From assembly GCF_045278715.1 (NCBI RefSeq), contig NZ_CP136420.1:2480001-2544000 (forward strand): a stretch of DNA of 64,000 nt, read 5' to 3'. Position numbers and translations under genes: made by a program. Below are positions 17,170 through 25,071 of this stretch, piece by piece. Numbering within the stretch: position 1 is the stretch's first letter; every line of letters begins with the position of its first letter. Source of the stretch: Neomoorella carbonis. Lineage in GTDB: Bacteria; Bacillota; DSM-521; Neomoorellales; Neomoorellaceae. The notes under the pieces were generated by a model that had not been told where the DNA came from, did not search any database, and saw only the letters and a list, made by a program, of their open reading frames with translations.

Positions 17170-18102
17170 TTAGTAGAGAGCCTTGGTAAATTTCCTTTCG
17201 ATCCTTCTTAGCATATCTAGACGTTCATAACCAACCTTTTCTAAATAACCTTCCCAACTGCCTGTCCCGTAGCACCATTCATCTAACCACTTCAGGAATC
17301 CATCCCGCGTCCTGAAAGCTTCCATCTGCTGCATATGGAAAGGAATATCATACGCGTAGTAATACGGGAAGTTCCAGGGATGGGAAGCATACGGCAACTC
17401 TACTACTGCATCCACCACATATTCTGGAATAATGGTTAAGGTCGGGTGTTTTCGTATTTCATCTGTCGACACGATTTCTTCACAGGTTATAACTACGTGT
17501 TTGGCAGCTCGCGCAGCGTTCTCCGCATTCGAAGAAAAGCCAAATTGCTGGGCATTACCGCGCCTGTCGGACCGGCTCACGTGTATAAATGCCACATCTG
17601 GTTGGGCCGCAGGCACTACGGTGATTTCCTCTCCGCTATAAGGATCCGTCACAGATTTGATGTTCTTGTTGTATTTGGGTATATCCGTTGCAGTGAGAGA
17701 ACGAGTTGGCAGAAAGGGTACATTAATTGCTCCTGCCAACAGACGGAGACCTATGGTGTAATTGGAATATTCCTCTAGCTCGATGGGATGAGGTATACCT
17801 TCCTCCACAGCCCGTCGAAAATTGTATCCTAGACCCGCAACTGCATAACCACACCATGCGATCTCCATCTTCCGAATTAAACCTGCACCCACAAGCATGT
17901 CTCCAGTTTCACAGGGACTATCTCCGATTAGCACCAGATCTTTTTTGTTTTGCCGTATTATTTCATAGGCATGAGCTACACATTGAGCTCCGCCCATACC
18001 GCTGAAGACAACTGAACTGCCATCCTTGACAAAGGTGCTCACAGCTTCTTTTAAGGTCATCCGCTTATCGGGTCTTTTCTTGAAATTTACCTCCGTTGGC
18101 AC
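17170..18102 (-). CDS. CoA-transferase alpha subunit (glutaconate CoA-transferase A-like)
   Basis: 310 residues from a GTG 6 nt after GGGAG. It begins with the family pattern KRMTLKEAVSTFVKDGSSVV followed by GMGGAQCVAHAYEII, then the long GctA-type substrate region. Size and sequence fit the glutaconate CoA-transferase group rather than the single-chain 4-hydroxybutyrate CoA-transferase AbfT. Because it lies between 4-hydroxybutyryl-CoA dehydratase and the beta subunit, 4-hydroxybutyrate or a relative is the expected acceptor (inference). Confidence 0.88.
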   Translation of the reverse strand: MPTEVNFKKRPDKRMTLKEAVSTFVKDGSSVVFSGMGGAQCVAHAYEIIRQNKKDLVLIGDSPCETGDMLVGAGLIRKMEIAWCGYAVAGLGYNFRRAVEEGIPHPIELEEYSNYTIGLRLLAGAINVPFLPTRSLTATDIPKYNKNIKSVTDPYSGEEITVVPAAQPDVAFIHVSRSDRRGNAQQFGFSSNAENAARAAKHVVITCEEIVSTDEIRKHPTLTIIPEYVVDAVVELPYASHPWNFPYYYAYDIPFHMQQMEAFRTRDGFLKWLDEWCYGTGSWEGYLEKVGYERLDMLRRIERKFTKALY

Positions 18103-18399
18103 CTATGTCTCCCCCTTCATAAATTTTTTGAGTTCAACGCTAATCCTTGTAGCCAGTTCCGCTGTTGGTACGGCTTTATAATTTACCTTTGCTCCTCCTA
18201 CGATAATCTTTGGCTCTTTAATTGCTCCCCGGGCAGCACAGTCCTTAGAGCACCCACTCAAGTATAGGATTATGCTGGCTTCAGGATCACCGTGGCTTAC
18301 ATATGTGACACCCGGCGTCAACGATTTTAATTGTTCGAATAGGGCAGCAGCATCAAAGTCCGGATTGCAAAACCCGCAGAACTTAATACCTGCCTTCAT
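18103..18399 (-). CDS. Small Cys-containing conserved protein (CGFCNP motif)
   Basis: 98 residues from ATG 18399 (GGAGG 9 nt upstream). It begins MKAGIKFCGFCNPDFD and has a second pair of cysteines in LSGCSKDCAARG. I recognise the general pattern of small C-G-x-C-N-P proteins found beside anaerobic acyl-CoA genes but know no established function. The four cysteines could hold a metal or Fe-S cluster. It lies between abfD (22 bp upstream) and the CoA-transferase alpha gene, whose GTG follows its stop directly, so translation is coupled. A role in assembling or reactivating the oxygen-sensitive dehydratase is a guess. Confidence 0.75.
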   Translation of the reverse strand: MKAGIKFCGFCNPDFDAAALFEQLKSLTPGVTYVSHGDPEASIILYLSGCSKDCAARGAIKEPKIIVGGAKVNYKAVPTAELATRISVELKKFMKGET

Positions 18400-18421
18400 A
18401 ACTGCTGCCCTCCTCCAAAAG

Positions 18422-19867
18422 CTACTGGCACACTTTGATTCCCGCAAGCGCCTTGGCCAGATTCTTCTTAAACTCCAGGTTAGCCTGGCGAACTATCATA
18501 ACCCGTTGTGCTTGCGGGGAACCTGCGCCGTGCATACTTTCAACCAGTGCCGTTCCGCCGGTCATGTTTTCAATTAATCTGGCCATCCTTATCCTGTCTT
18601 CGGTGGGAACAGAAGCCACGCCTTTAAAATACTTGTCAACATATTTACCTATCTCAGGATGCCTCAGGTCCTTCTCAGAAGGAAGGGTAGCGATAAAACC
18701 ACCTGCGATATCATGACACAACCTGCATATCTCATAAATAAACCGGGTAACATTTTGCTTATCTATGTTTGCCAGCAGAGGATCAACAAAATAAGCCCCC
18801 GACGCGGTCCGATGCCCTTCTGCTGAACATGCAATGGAACAGCAGTATAGGGTCTCAGTAAGATGTATCATTTCCGTAATTTTATCCCTTATATGGCTGG
18901 CTTTAGCAGTTCCGTTATAATCTGCTATGGTAGCCGCGGCTCCGATAATAACATCGCTCACCCCTCCTTTACAGCCACCGTAATTCTGGCGGTGATAGGA
19001 AGCAAAGCGTTCTACCAGCAAGCCCGCATATTGGTATTCCTCACACATAAAAACACGATCCCACGGCACAAACACATTTTCTAAGATTGTCAAGGCCTCG
19101 CCCCCGACAATTCCATACATGGCATTACCCTGATCAATCTCGCCATATTTACGTTCATCATTGGTCTGCCGGCCAAAGATATGGATGATACCGGGCGCAT
19201 CAGTTGGAATAGCGCACGCAACAGCATAGGCTTTATCTTCCGGCGTTAAAGCCGTGGTAGGCATTATTATCATTTCATGAGAATTCACAATCCCTGTTTG
19301 GTGAGCCTTGGCACCGCGAATCACTATTCCCTTTTCATTTTTTTCCACTATATGCACGTAAAGATCTGGGTCGGCCTGTTGACTGGGTTTGAGACTGCGG
19401 TCTCCCTTCGGATCCGTCATCGAACCAGCAACCATTAAATCGTTTTCCTGTATATACGTAACGTAGTTACGTAGGCGTTCATGATAATTAGTGCCCAGCT
19501 CCTGATCCATTTCATAAGTTACCGAATAAAGGGCATTGATAGCGTCAAACCCAACGCACCTTTGGAAGCATGTGCCCGTCCGTTGGGCGATTAGACGTAA
19601 CATTTTTACCTTCTTCACAAGGTCATCAGTGCTCTGATGAATATGTGTAAATCTGTTAATTTTTTTCCCGGTTAAATGGGACGTGGCCGTCACCAATTCT
19701 TCCGCCATGGGATCATGGGCCAAGCGATAGGTCATAGCAGCTGAATTTATATGTGGCCGAATAAGCGGATGGTCTACCACGTTTTCTATTTTTTCCCCGA
19801 AAGCATAAACTTGTAGCTTGAGGGGCCTCAAGCTTTCAATATATTCACTATCAGTTTTTAGTGGCAT
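18422..19867 (-). CDS. abfD: 4-hydroxybutyryl-CoA dehydratase / vinylacetyl-CoA isomerase
   Basis: 481 residues, the normal length. All residues known to bind the catalytic [4Fe-4S] cluster in the Clostridium aminobutyricum enzyme have counterparts: Cys100 and Cys104 (TGTCFQRCVG), His292 and Cys299 (HRQNYGGC). The FAD-site Glu257 and active-site Tyr296 are also there. The enzyme uses FAD and the cluster to remove the unactivated beta-hydrogen of 4-hydroxybutyryl-CoA, giving crotonyl-CoA. It is first in its operon, behind a GGAGGAGG site and a sigma-54 promoter about 160 bp upstream. It marks the island as a 4-hydroxybutyrate-type pathway. Confidence 0.96.
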   Translation of the reverse strand: MPLKTDSEYIESLRPLKLQVYAFGEKIENVVDHPLIRPHINSAAMTYRLAHDPMAEELVTATSHLTGKKINRFTHIHQSTDDLVKKVKMLRLIAQRTGTCFQRCVGFDAINALYSVTYEMDQELGTNYHERLRNYVTYIQENDLMVAGSMTDPKGDRSLKPSQQADPDLYVHIVEKNEKGIVIRGAKAHQTGIVNSHEMIIMPTTALTPEDKAYAVACAIPTDAPGIIHIFGRQTNDERKYGEIDQGNAMYGIVGGEALTILENVFVPWDRVFMCEEYQYAGLLVERFASYHRQNYGGCKGGVSDVIIGAAATIADYNGTAKASHIRDKITEMIHLTETLYCCSIACSAEGHRTASGAYFVDPLLANIDKQNVTRFIYEICRLCHDIAGGFIATLPSEKDLRHPEIGKYVDKYFKGVASVPTEDRIRMARLIENMTGGTALVESMHGAGSPQAQRVMIVRQANLEFKKNLAKALAGIKVCQ

Positions 19868-20025
19868 ACCGAATTACCTCCTCCTTGATAACTCAAGAAT
19901 ACTATTGCTACCAACCCCTGTTTGCCACCACTTACCATTACCTTTGCCAATCATGCGCTGATGTAATATCTTGCCCCCAATCACCTCGCTACTAGCTTAT
20001 AAAATCACATTCACATATTAAATAA

Positions 20026-20041
20026 TGCAATTCCTGTGCCA
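20026..20041 (-). promoter_or_regulatory. sigma-54 (-24/-12) promoter for abfD operon
   Basis: Reverse strand TGGCACAGGAATTGCA fits the consensus TGGCAC-N5-TTGCA at every defined base, with the correct GG-to-GC spacing of 10 bp. Transcription would begin near 20014, leaving a leader of about 150 nt before the abfD ATG. Confidence 0.85.
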
Positions 20042-20158
20042 AACAACAATTAGGACCCAAAGTTAAATAATGAAGTTATTTATCCAAACAGGGAACTAGA
20101 ATTTCCTACACTTTACTTTAGAAAGATCGACACTTTTTACCCCAAAATGTCGAATCAC

Positions 20159-20238
20159 TGTTGCAACATAAAATATACATAAACATCTTTACAGCACCTA
20201 TGGCTGTTCTCTCGCTATGTTGCAACATTGCTGCAACA
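20159..20238. promoter_or_regulatory. Upstream activator sites: TGTTGCAACA palindromes
   Basis: TGTTGCAACA (20159-20168) is a perfect palindrome. ATGTTGCAACAT (20217-20228) repeats it with two more paired bases, and TGCTGCAACA (20229-20238) is a degenerate third copy. They lie about 120-200 bp from the minus promoter and 145-225 bp from the plus promoter, the usual range for enhancer sites of sigma-54 activators. The AcoR-type protein at 1910-3919 is the likely ligand (inference). Confidence 0.7.
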
Positions 20239-20381
20239 TTCATAGATTATTCCCCGGTTATTACGGTTACTGAAGAAAAAGGTATTTATCGAAAAGACAG
20301 TTTGAGCTTACAAATACTTTCTTTATTGTTTTGGATTTCGCTAGTTACCTGCAGAATTTGGTTAAAAGCGAAAATTGGCCC

Positions 20382-20397
20382 TGGAACAAAATTTGCA
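20382..20397 (+). promoter_or_regulatory. sigma-54 (-24/-12) promoter for SDR-lactonase operon
   Basis: TGGAACAAAATTTGCA matches TGGCAC-N5-TTGCA except for one base in the -24 element, and the GG-to-GC spacing is correct. Transcription would start near 20408, about 25 nt before the AGGAGGTG ribosome site of the SDR gene. Confidence 0.78.
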
Positions 20398-20449
20398 TAT
20401 ATTAGATTTTAAACCTAATCAATTATTAATCAGGAGGTGTAGTTGTATA

Positions 20450-21217
20450 ATGGACATGTCAAAATTATTTGATTTATCCGGAAAGGTGGCCCTGGTAACA
20501 GGGGGAGCCAGCGGTATAGGAAGGGAAATCTGCTGTGGGCTAGCCCAGTACGGAGCCAAGGTAATGGTCGCAGATTTAAACTTTGACGGTGCTACAATGT
20601 TAAAAAAAGAATTGAGAAGTAACGGTTTTACAGCTGAGGCGGTAAGAGTTAATGTCCTAAACAAACAGGAAGTAGAAGATATGGTAAAGAAAACTCAGGA
20701 AGAATTTGGTGGCCTTGACATACTTGTCAATAGCGCGGGCATTAATATCCGCAAGCCTGTAGTGGAGGTAGAAGAAAGCGACTGGGATAAAGTAGTCGGG
20801 GTCAATTTGAAGGGTACTTTTCTTGCGTCACAAGCAGCCGGTAGGATCATGGTGGCACAGAAAAGAGGTAAGATTATTAACCTAGCATCTATTCTGAGCA
20901 CCGTCGCTCTACCCGGGCAAACCTGTTATGCCTCAAGTAAGGGAGGTGTTGCCCAGTTTACCAAGGTCTGTGCCGTCGAATGGGCTCCCTATAATGTAAC
21001 AGTCAATGCTATTGCCCCGTCATATATAAAAACACCTCTTGTGGAGCCCCTGATGAATGACCCTATTCGCTACAACGACCTGGTTCAAAGAAATCCCATG
21101 AAGCGTTTTGGTGAGACGTGGGAAGTTGTAGGGGCGGCAATCTTCCTGGCGTCGGATGCAGCAAATTTCATCACGGGCCAAATTATTTATGTTGATGGTG
21201 GCTGGACTGCTTGGTAA
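20450..21217 (+). CDS. Short-chain dehydrogenase/reductase, NAD type
   Basis: 255 residues from ATG 20450, chosen because AGGAGGTG lies 10 nt upstream; a longer frame would start upstream of the sigma-54 promoter's transcript. Motifs: TGGASGIG, NSAG, catalytic Ser in NLASILS, YASSK, and C-terminal YVDGGWTAW. An Asp after the second strand (VADLN) points to NAD rather than NADP. It is the first gene of a two-gene operon with the lactonase, a pairing typical of lactol-to-lactone oxidation followed by hydrolysis. The substrate is inferred, not shown. Confidence 0.91.
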   Translation: MDMSKLFDLSGKVALVTGGASGIGREICCGLAQYGAKVMVADLNFDGATMLKKELRSNGFTAEAVRVNVLNKQEVEDMVKKTQEEFGGLDILVNSAGINIRKPVVEVEESDWDKVVGVNLKGTFLASQAAGRIMVAQKRGKIINLASILSTVALPGQTCYASSKGGVAQFTKVCAVEWAPYNVTVNAIAPSYIKTPLVEPLMNDPIRYNDLVQRNPMKRFGETWEVVGAAIFLASDAANFITGQIIYVDGGWTAW

Positions 21218-21262
21218 AGGGAAAACGGCTGAAATGTCTCGAAGGGGGGAAGATAAACAAAG

Positions 21263-22063
21263 ATGAAAGTTTACATCTTAGACCAAGGCCATCTTGAGTG
21301 CGATAGCAATCAAATTGTAGCTATGTCAACAGTAGGTACACTTGAGAACCCTACTCCTACTATCAAATGGATTAAGGTTCCGGTTTACCAGGTGTTAATA
21401 GACCATCCAGAGGCAAAGATATTGTTTGATACCGGTTGCCACCCCGATGCCATGAAGGGATACTGGCCTGAGGGTTTGAGGAAGATTTTCCCTTATTTCT
21501 ATAACGAAGAACAGCGTATTGAAAACCAGTTAAATAGCATAGGGTTAAACCCCAGAGACGTGGATATTGTTGTGCAATCCCACATGCATCTCGACCATGC
21601 AGGAAACTTGCATTTGTTCAAGCACGCCCCGGTCTACGTGCATCGACAAGATTTCATGTATGGATTGACGTTGACACACACCAATCCTGATCCTGCAACC
21701 CACGGTGCTTATATCAAAGCTGAACTAGAAGTACCTTGCAACTTCCAACTGGTAGATGAAGATTTTGAGCTGTTGCCAGGAATAAATATTATCACGCTCC
21801 CGGGCCATACACCAGGAGTACTAGGCTTAGTGTTGAAACTGAAAAAGAGTGGAACCTTCATCTTCCCCGCCGATGCTATTTATACTTCAGGCAATTATGG
21901 ACCTCCCGGAAAATTTTCTGGTATCGTTTACGACAGCTTAGCTTTTATGAAATCAATCGAAAAGGTCCGGCAAATTGCGAAAAGAGAAAACGCCAAGGTT
22001 ATATTTGGTCACGATTGGGATCTTTACCAAGCCTTGAAAAAAGCACCCGCATACTATGATTAA
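21263..22063 (+). CDS. Metallo-beta-lactamase-fold lactonase (AiiA/BlcC type)
   Basis: 266 residues. Metal ligands line up with AHL lactonase AiiA: H107, H109, D111 and H112 (SHMHLDHAGN), H182 (GHTPG), D204 and H250. Tyr207, three residues after the bridging Asp, matches the catalytic Tyr194 of AiiA. Relatives open homoserine lactones or, like Agrobacterium BlcC, gamma-butyrolactone to 4-hydroxybutyrate. Lying opposite a 4-hydroxybutyryl-CoA dehydratase operon and 45 bp after an SDR, gamma-lactone hydrolysis is the best reading; quorum-signal degradation is the alternative. A terminator follows. Confidence 0.88.
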   Translation: MKVYILDQGHLECDSNQIVAMSTVGTLENPTPTIKWIKVPVYQVLIDHPEAKILFDTGCHPDAMKGYWPEGLRKIFPYFYNEEQRIENQLNSIGLNPRDVDIVVQSHMHLDHAGNLHLFKHAPVYVHRQDFMYGLTLTHTNPDPATHGAYIKAELEVPCNFQLVDEDFELLPGINIITLPGHTPGVLGLVLKLKKSGTFIFPADAIYTSGNYGPPGKFSGIVYDSLAFMKSIEKVRQIAKRENAKVIFGHDWDLYQALKKAPAYYD

Positions 22064-22080
22064 TTGATTAATCGACCAGG

Positions 22081-22106
22081 GGAAGGCGACCAGCCTTCCT
22101 CTTTTA
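22081..22106 (+). terminator. Terminator after the lactonase gene
   Basis: GGAAGGC (22081-22087) pairs with GCCTTCC (22093-22099) over a 5-nt loop, then TCTTTTA. It closes the SDR-lactonase operon. 22107-22272 shows no gene. Confidence 0.7.
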
Positions 22107-22272
22107 TGTGGGCGCCCAGCATGGAGACTGGCTCTAAGTAGAGTAGACCATGGCATATCGTGGAGGTCCTCACATTCATCATAAAATTGAACCATGATTT
22201 TATTGAATACGAATTTATCAGGCAAATCAATAAAAATTATTATCCTATAAAAGCTTTTTATAAGGGGCGGTT

Positions 22273-22500
22273 TTAATAGCCATATTCTTCTCCTACCAGT
22301 ACGATATAGAATTCCCGGTTGCCCCTGGGGCACATCTCAATAATAGCCGTCACCCGGCACGACTTATCAGGTAAATTGAAATTTAACACCTGCTCCCGGG
22401 CCTCCATGGCTGTCGTACTTTTGAGGGCTTCTGTTACCCTGGCCCCAATCTGTTCATGATGCCAAAATATGCTTTGGTCAAAATTTGGGGGTAGGGTCAT
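22273..22500 (-). CDS. Small hypothetical protein
   Basis: 75 residues, start MTLPPNFDQSIFWHHEQIG, acidic at the C-terminus (VGEEYGY); no domain recognised and no membrane segment. AAAGGAGT lies 7 nt before the ATG, a strong ribosome site, and the composition looks like a real folded protein. It stands alone between the lactonase terminator and the divergent exporter gene. Function unknown. Confidence 0.6.
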   Translation of the reverse strand: MTLPPNFDQSIFWHHEQIGARVTEALKSTTAMEAREQVLNFNLPDKSCRVTAIIEMCPRGNREFYIVLVGEEYGY

Positions 22501-22675
22501 TAGTTATACTCCTTTCATAAAATATTATGTGAATTATTTGTTATCTTTTCGACTACGGTTACAAAAGTGGGGAGCTGACTGTTTATGGGCTACACCTCAA
22601 CTTTATAAAGGCATTATGCAGAAAAATAATTCGCCGCAATCCTTTTTTCCTTTTTTGATTTAAATTTAGAAGCGG

Positions 22676-23425
22676 GTGATAAGCTTGCCTGGCTTTTTAA
22701 TCTGGCTGCCTGCCCCCCTGGCTGTTTCGCTGGCCGCCGTATTACAGGGAATAACAGGTTTCGGCTTTGCCTTAATTGCCGTCCCGTTACTGATGTTTGT
22801 TTTCGATGCCCATACGGCAGTGGTTTTAAATCTGCTAGTTTCTTTTTGTACCCAGCTGGTTTTAAGTCTCCGGGTACGGCAGGGTATAGTTCGCTCACTA
22901 CTTATTCACCTTTTTCAAGGTAGCCTTTTAGGCATACCAGCAGGTTTATATGTTTTTTTACACTTTGACGTTAAAAGCCTGAAATTATTAATCAGCATTT
23001 TAACTATAGTTTTTGCTCTGGTCTTGCTGAAGCTAAAGACCATAAAAATAGCTAAGCTGGAAGGTCGCTGGGCAGAACACCTTGTTGGCAGCCTCTCCGG
23101 CTTTTTAAGTACCAGTATTGGTATCGCCGGACCACCGGTGATATTGTTTTTAAATCATCAGGATTTAAGCAAGGATAAATTTCGTGCTACAGCCTCCGCC
23201 TATTTTACCCTGCTGTATGCCGTCAGTCTTGCCCTTTTGGCTCTTTCCAGGGGCGTCAATACAAAAATTATTTTAAACGCCGCCCTACTTTTACCCTTTG
23301 CTTTCCTGGGCAGCAGCCTGGGAATATACCTTTTTCCCCGGGTTTCGCAAAAACATTTTCATTACAGCGTACCTTTGCTCGTCGTTGCCACCGGCCTGTA
23401 TTCCTTGCTGACAACTATTCTTTAA
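22676..23425 (+). CDS. TauE/SafE family sulfite/organosulfur exporter-like membrane protein
   Basis: 249 residues with seven to eight hydrophobic segments and the two-repeat layout of the family: GITGFGFALIAVPLL in the first half and a matching GFLSTSIGIAGPPVILFL in the second. Members move sulfite, sulfoacetate or other small anions. The GTG at 22676 or TTG at 22685 could start it; the ribosome site is weak. It is monocistronic. 23426-23554, between it and the convergent phosphorylase gene, shows no gene. Confidence 0.85.
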   Translation: MISLPGFLIWLPAPLAVSLAAVLQGITGFGFALIAVPLLMFVFDAHTAVVLNLLVSFCTQLVLSLRVRQGIVRSLLIHLFQGSLLGIPAGLYVFLHFDVKSLKLLISILTIVFALVLLKLKTIKIAKLEGRWAEHLVGSLSGFLSTSIGIAGPPVILFLNHQDLSKDKFRATASAYFTLLYAVSLALLALSRGVNTKIILNAALLLPFAFLGSSLGIYLFPRVSQKHFHYSVPLLVVATGLYSLLTTIL

Positions 23426-23554
23426 AACTGGAGCCCCGTTATCCTGTCCCTGGCCAGGATCAAGGTTACCAGCAAGGGGCTGATAAGCTCCCCTGTGCGA
23501 GAGAACGCACTGTGCCGCTACCGGCATAACCTGCATAAAATTACCGCAGAGCCC

Positions 23555-24859
23555 TCACTCAATTATCTCATACACCAGCGGCTGGGGGGCCGGCGGCTCT
23601 GGTGCCAGGGTATAGGCCGCCAGGAATCTCTCCCGGGCCGCCTCCAGGTTGGTCCGGTCGTTGACGTGGAAGACGGCCAGGGGCTCGCCGGCGCTAACAT
23701 AATCTCCCCGGCGCTTTTTAAGCTCGATACCTACAGCCAGGTCGATGGGGTTTTCTTTGGTCAACCGGCCGGCGCCCAGGAGCAGGGCCGCCTCACCCAC
23801 CAGGCGCGTCTGGACGGCGCTGATGTAACCGCTGCTCCGGGCAGCTACCGTCACCTTTTCCCCGGCTTGCGGCAGGAGTTGCGGATTGTCTACCACGTCC
23901 GGGTCGCCGCCCTGGGCGGCAATAAACTGCTGGAATTTTTTCAACCCCTGGCCTCCGGCCAGCAAATTTTCCAGGAGCCGGCGTCCTTCTCTGTTGCTCC
24001 CGGCCGCACCGGCGAGTAAAAGCATCTGGCTGCCCAGGGTGAGACAGACCTCCCTCAGCTCCTGCGGTCCGCCGCCGGATAAAATAGCGATGGCCTCCCG
24101 GACCTCCAGGGCATTGCCCACCATCATCCCCAGGGGCTCATCCATATTGGTAATTACGGCTCTAACACGCCGGCCCACCTCCCGGCCCAGGGCCACCATG
24201 GTCCGGGCCAGTTCCCGGGCCGAAGCCAGGTCGGGCATAAAGGCCCCGCTGCCAACCTTGACGTCAAGTACTATGGCGTCGGCACCAGCGGCGATTTTTT
24301 TGCTCATGACGCTGCTGGCAATGAGGGGTATGCTTTCCACCGTCGCCGTTACATCCCGCAGGGCATAGAGCTTGCCGTCAGCCGGCACCAGGTTCCCCGT
24401 CTGGGCGGTGATGGCCAGCCCGATTTCCTTCACCTGCCGGACCATTTCCTCCTGGGAGAGCCGCACCCGGAAGCCGGGAATGGCTTCCAGCTTGTCAATG
24501 GTGCCGCCGGTGTGGCCCAGGCCGCGGCCGGACATCTTGACCACCGGTACTCCGGCGGCCGCCACCAGGGGTGCCAGGACCAGCGTAGTGGTATCGGCTA
24601 CGCCGCCGGTGCTGTGCTTGTCGACCTTGACACCGGGGATGGAACTCCAGTCAATTCTCTCCCCCGAGGCCACCATGGCCCGGGTCAGGGCCGCCGTCTC
24701 TTCCTGGTTCAGGCCGCGGAAGTAGACAGCCATAAGAAAGGCCGCCATCTGGTAGTCGGGAATCGTACCGGCCGTATAACCCTGAATCATGGCCTCAATT
24801 TCTGCCGGTGTCAGGGCCTGGCCCTCCCGCTTGCGGCGGATTAAGTCAAGCATCTGCAT
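23555..24859 (-). CDS. pdp: Pyrimidine-nucleoside phosphorylase
   Basis: 434 residues, full length. The thymidine/pyrimidine phosphorylase signature region is intact: KHSTGGVADTTTLVLAPL, then SGRGLGHTGGTIDKLEAIPG. Catalytic and phosphate residues (Lys, Ser, Thr, His of KHSTGG) are visible. It splits uridine, thymidine or deoxyuridine with phosphate, giving (deoxy)ribose-1-phosphate and base. It stands alone here, 212 bp beyond the iorB stop and after a terminator. Confidence 0.95.
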   Translation of the reverse strand: MQMLDLIRRKREGQALTPAEIEAMIQGYTAGTIPDYQMAAFLMAVYFRGLNQEETAALTRAMVASGERIDWSSIPGVKVDKHSTGGVADTTTLVLAPLVAAAGVPVVKMSGRGLGHTGGTIDKLEAIPGFRVRLSQEEMVRQVKEIGLAITAQTGNLVPADGKLYALRDVTATVESIPLIASSVMSKKIAAGADAIVLDVKVGSGAFMPDLASARELARTMVALGREVGRRVRAVITNMDEPLGMMVGNALEVREAIAILSGGGPQELREVCLTLGSQMLLLAGAAGSNREGRRLLENLLAGGQGLKKFQQFIAAQGGDPDVVDNPQLLPQAGEKVTVAARSSGYISAVQTRLVGEAALLLGAGRLTKENPIDLAVGIELKKRRGDYVSAGEPLAVFHVNDRTNLEAARERFLAAYTLAPEPPAPQPLVYEIIE

Positions 24860-25026
24860 AATTATATAAACCTCCCGCTAACAATCGATTTTTCTCACCC
24901 GCCGGCAACGAAAAAGCTCCTCAAAAACTGCTGGCGGTCCGCCAGGTGGAAATGCCAGGAAATACTCTTGCAAGCATTATACCTCGCCGGCTTATCCGGG
25001 GCAAGAGTAGCTCCTCATCTAAAACT

Positions 25027-25069
25027 AAAGGTCATATCCCCAGGTATAACCTGGAAGATATGACCTTTT
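25027..25069 (-). terminator. Terminator after iorB
   Basis: AAAGGTCATATC (25027-25038) pairs perfectly with GATATGACCTTT (25057-25068), starting right after the iorB stop, with a smaller CCAGG/CCTGG pairing inside the loop. T-rich sequence follows in both directions. Confidence 0.8.
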
Positions 25070-25071
25070 TG

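Larger units (their letters stand above)
19868..20449. promoter_or_regulatory. Divergent control region between the two catabolic operons
   Basis: 582 bp without a gene. It holds a minus-strand sigma-54 promoter for abfD, a plus-strand sigma-54 promoter for the SDR-lactonase pair, and TGTTGCAACA palindromes between them, all listed separately. The layout lets one DNA-bound AAA+ activator serve both sides by looping. Confidence 0.75.

Noticed and set aside
21953..22333. 126-codon minus-strand frame over the lactonase end
   Set aside because: It lies largely antisense to a well-supported gene and across its terminator, with no ribosome site.
23495..24844. Plus-strand frames opposite pyrimidine-nucleoside phosphorylase
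   Set aside because: Shadows of a GC-rich gene; low-complexity Ser/Arg/Pro composition and no start signals.
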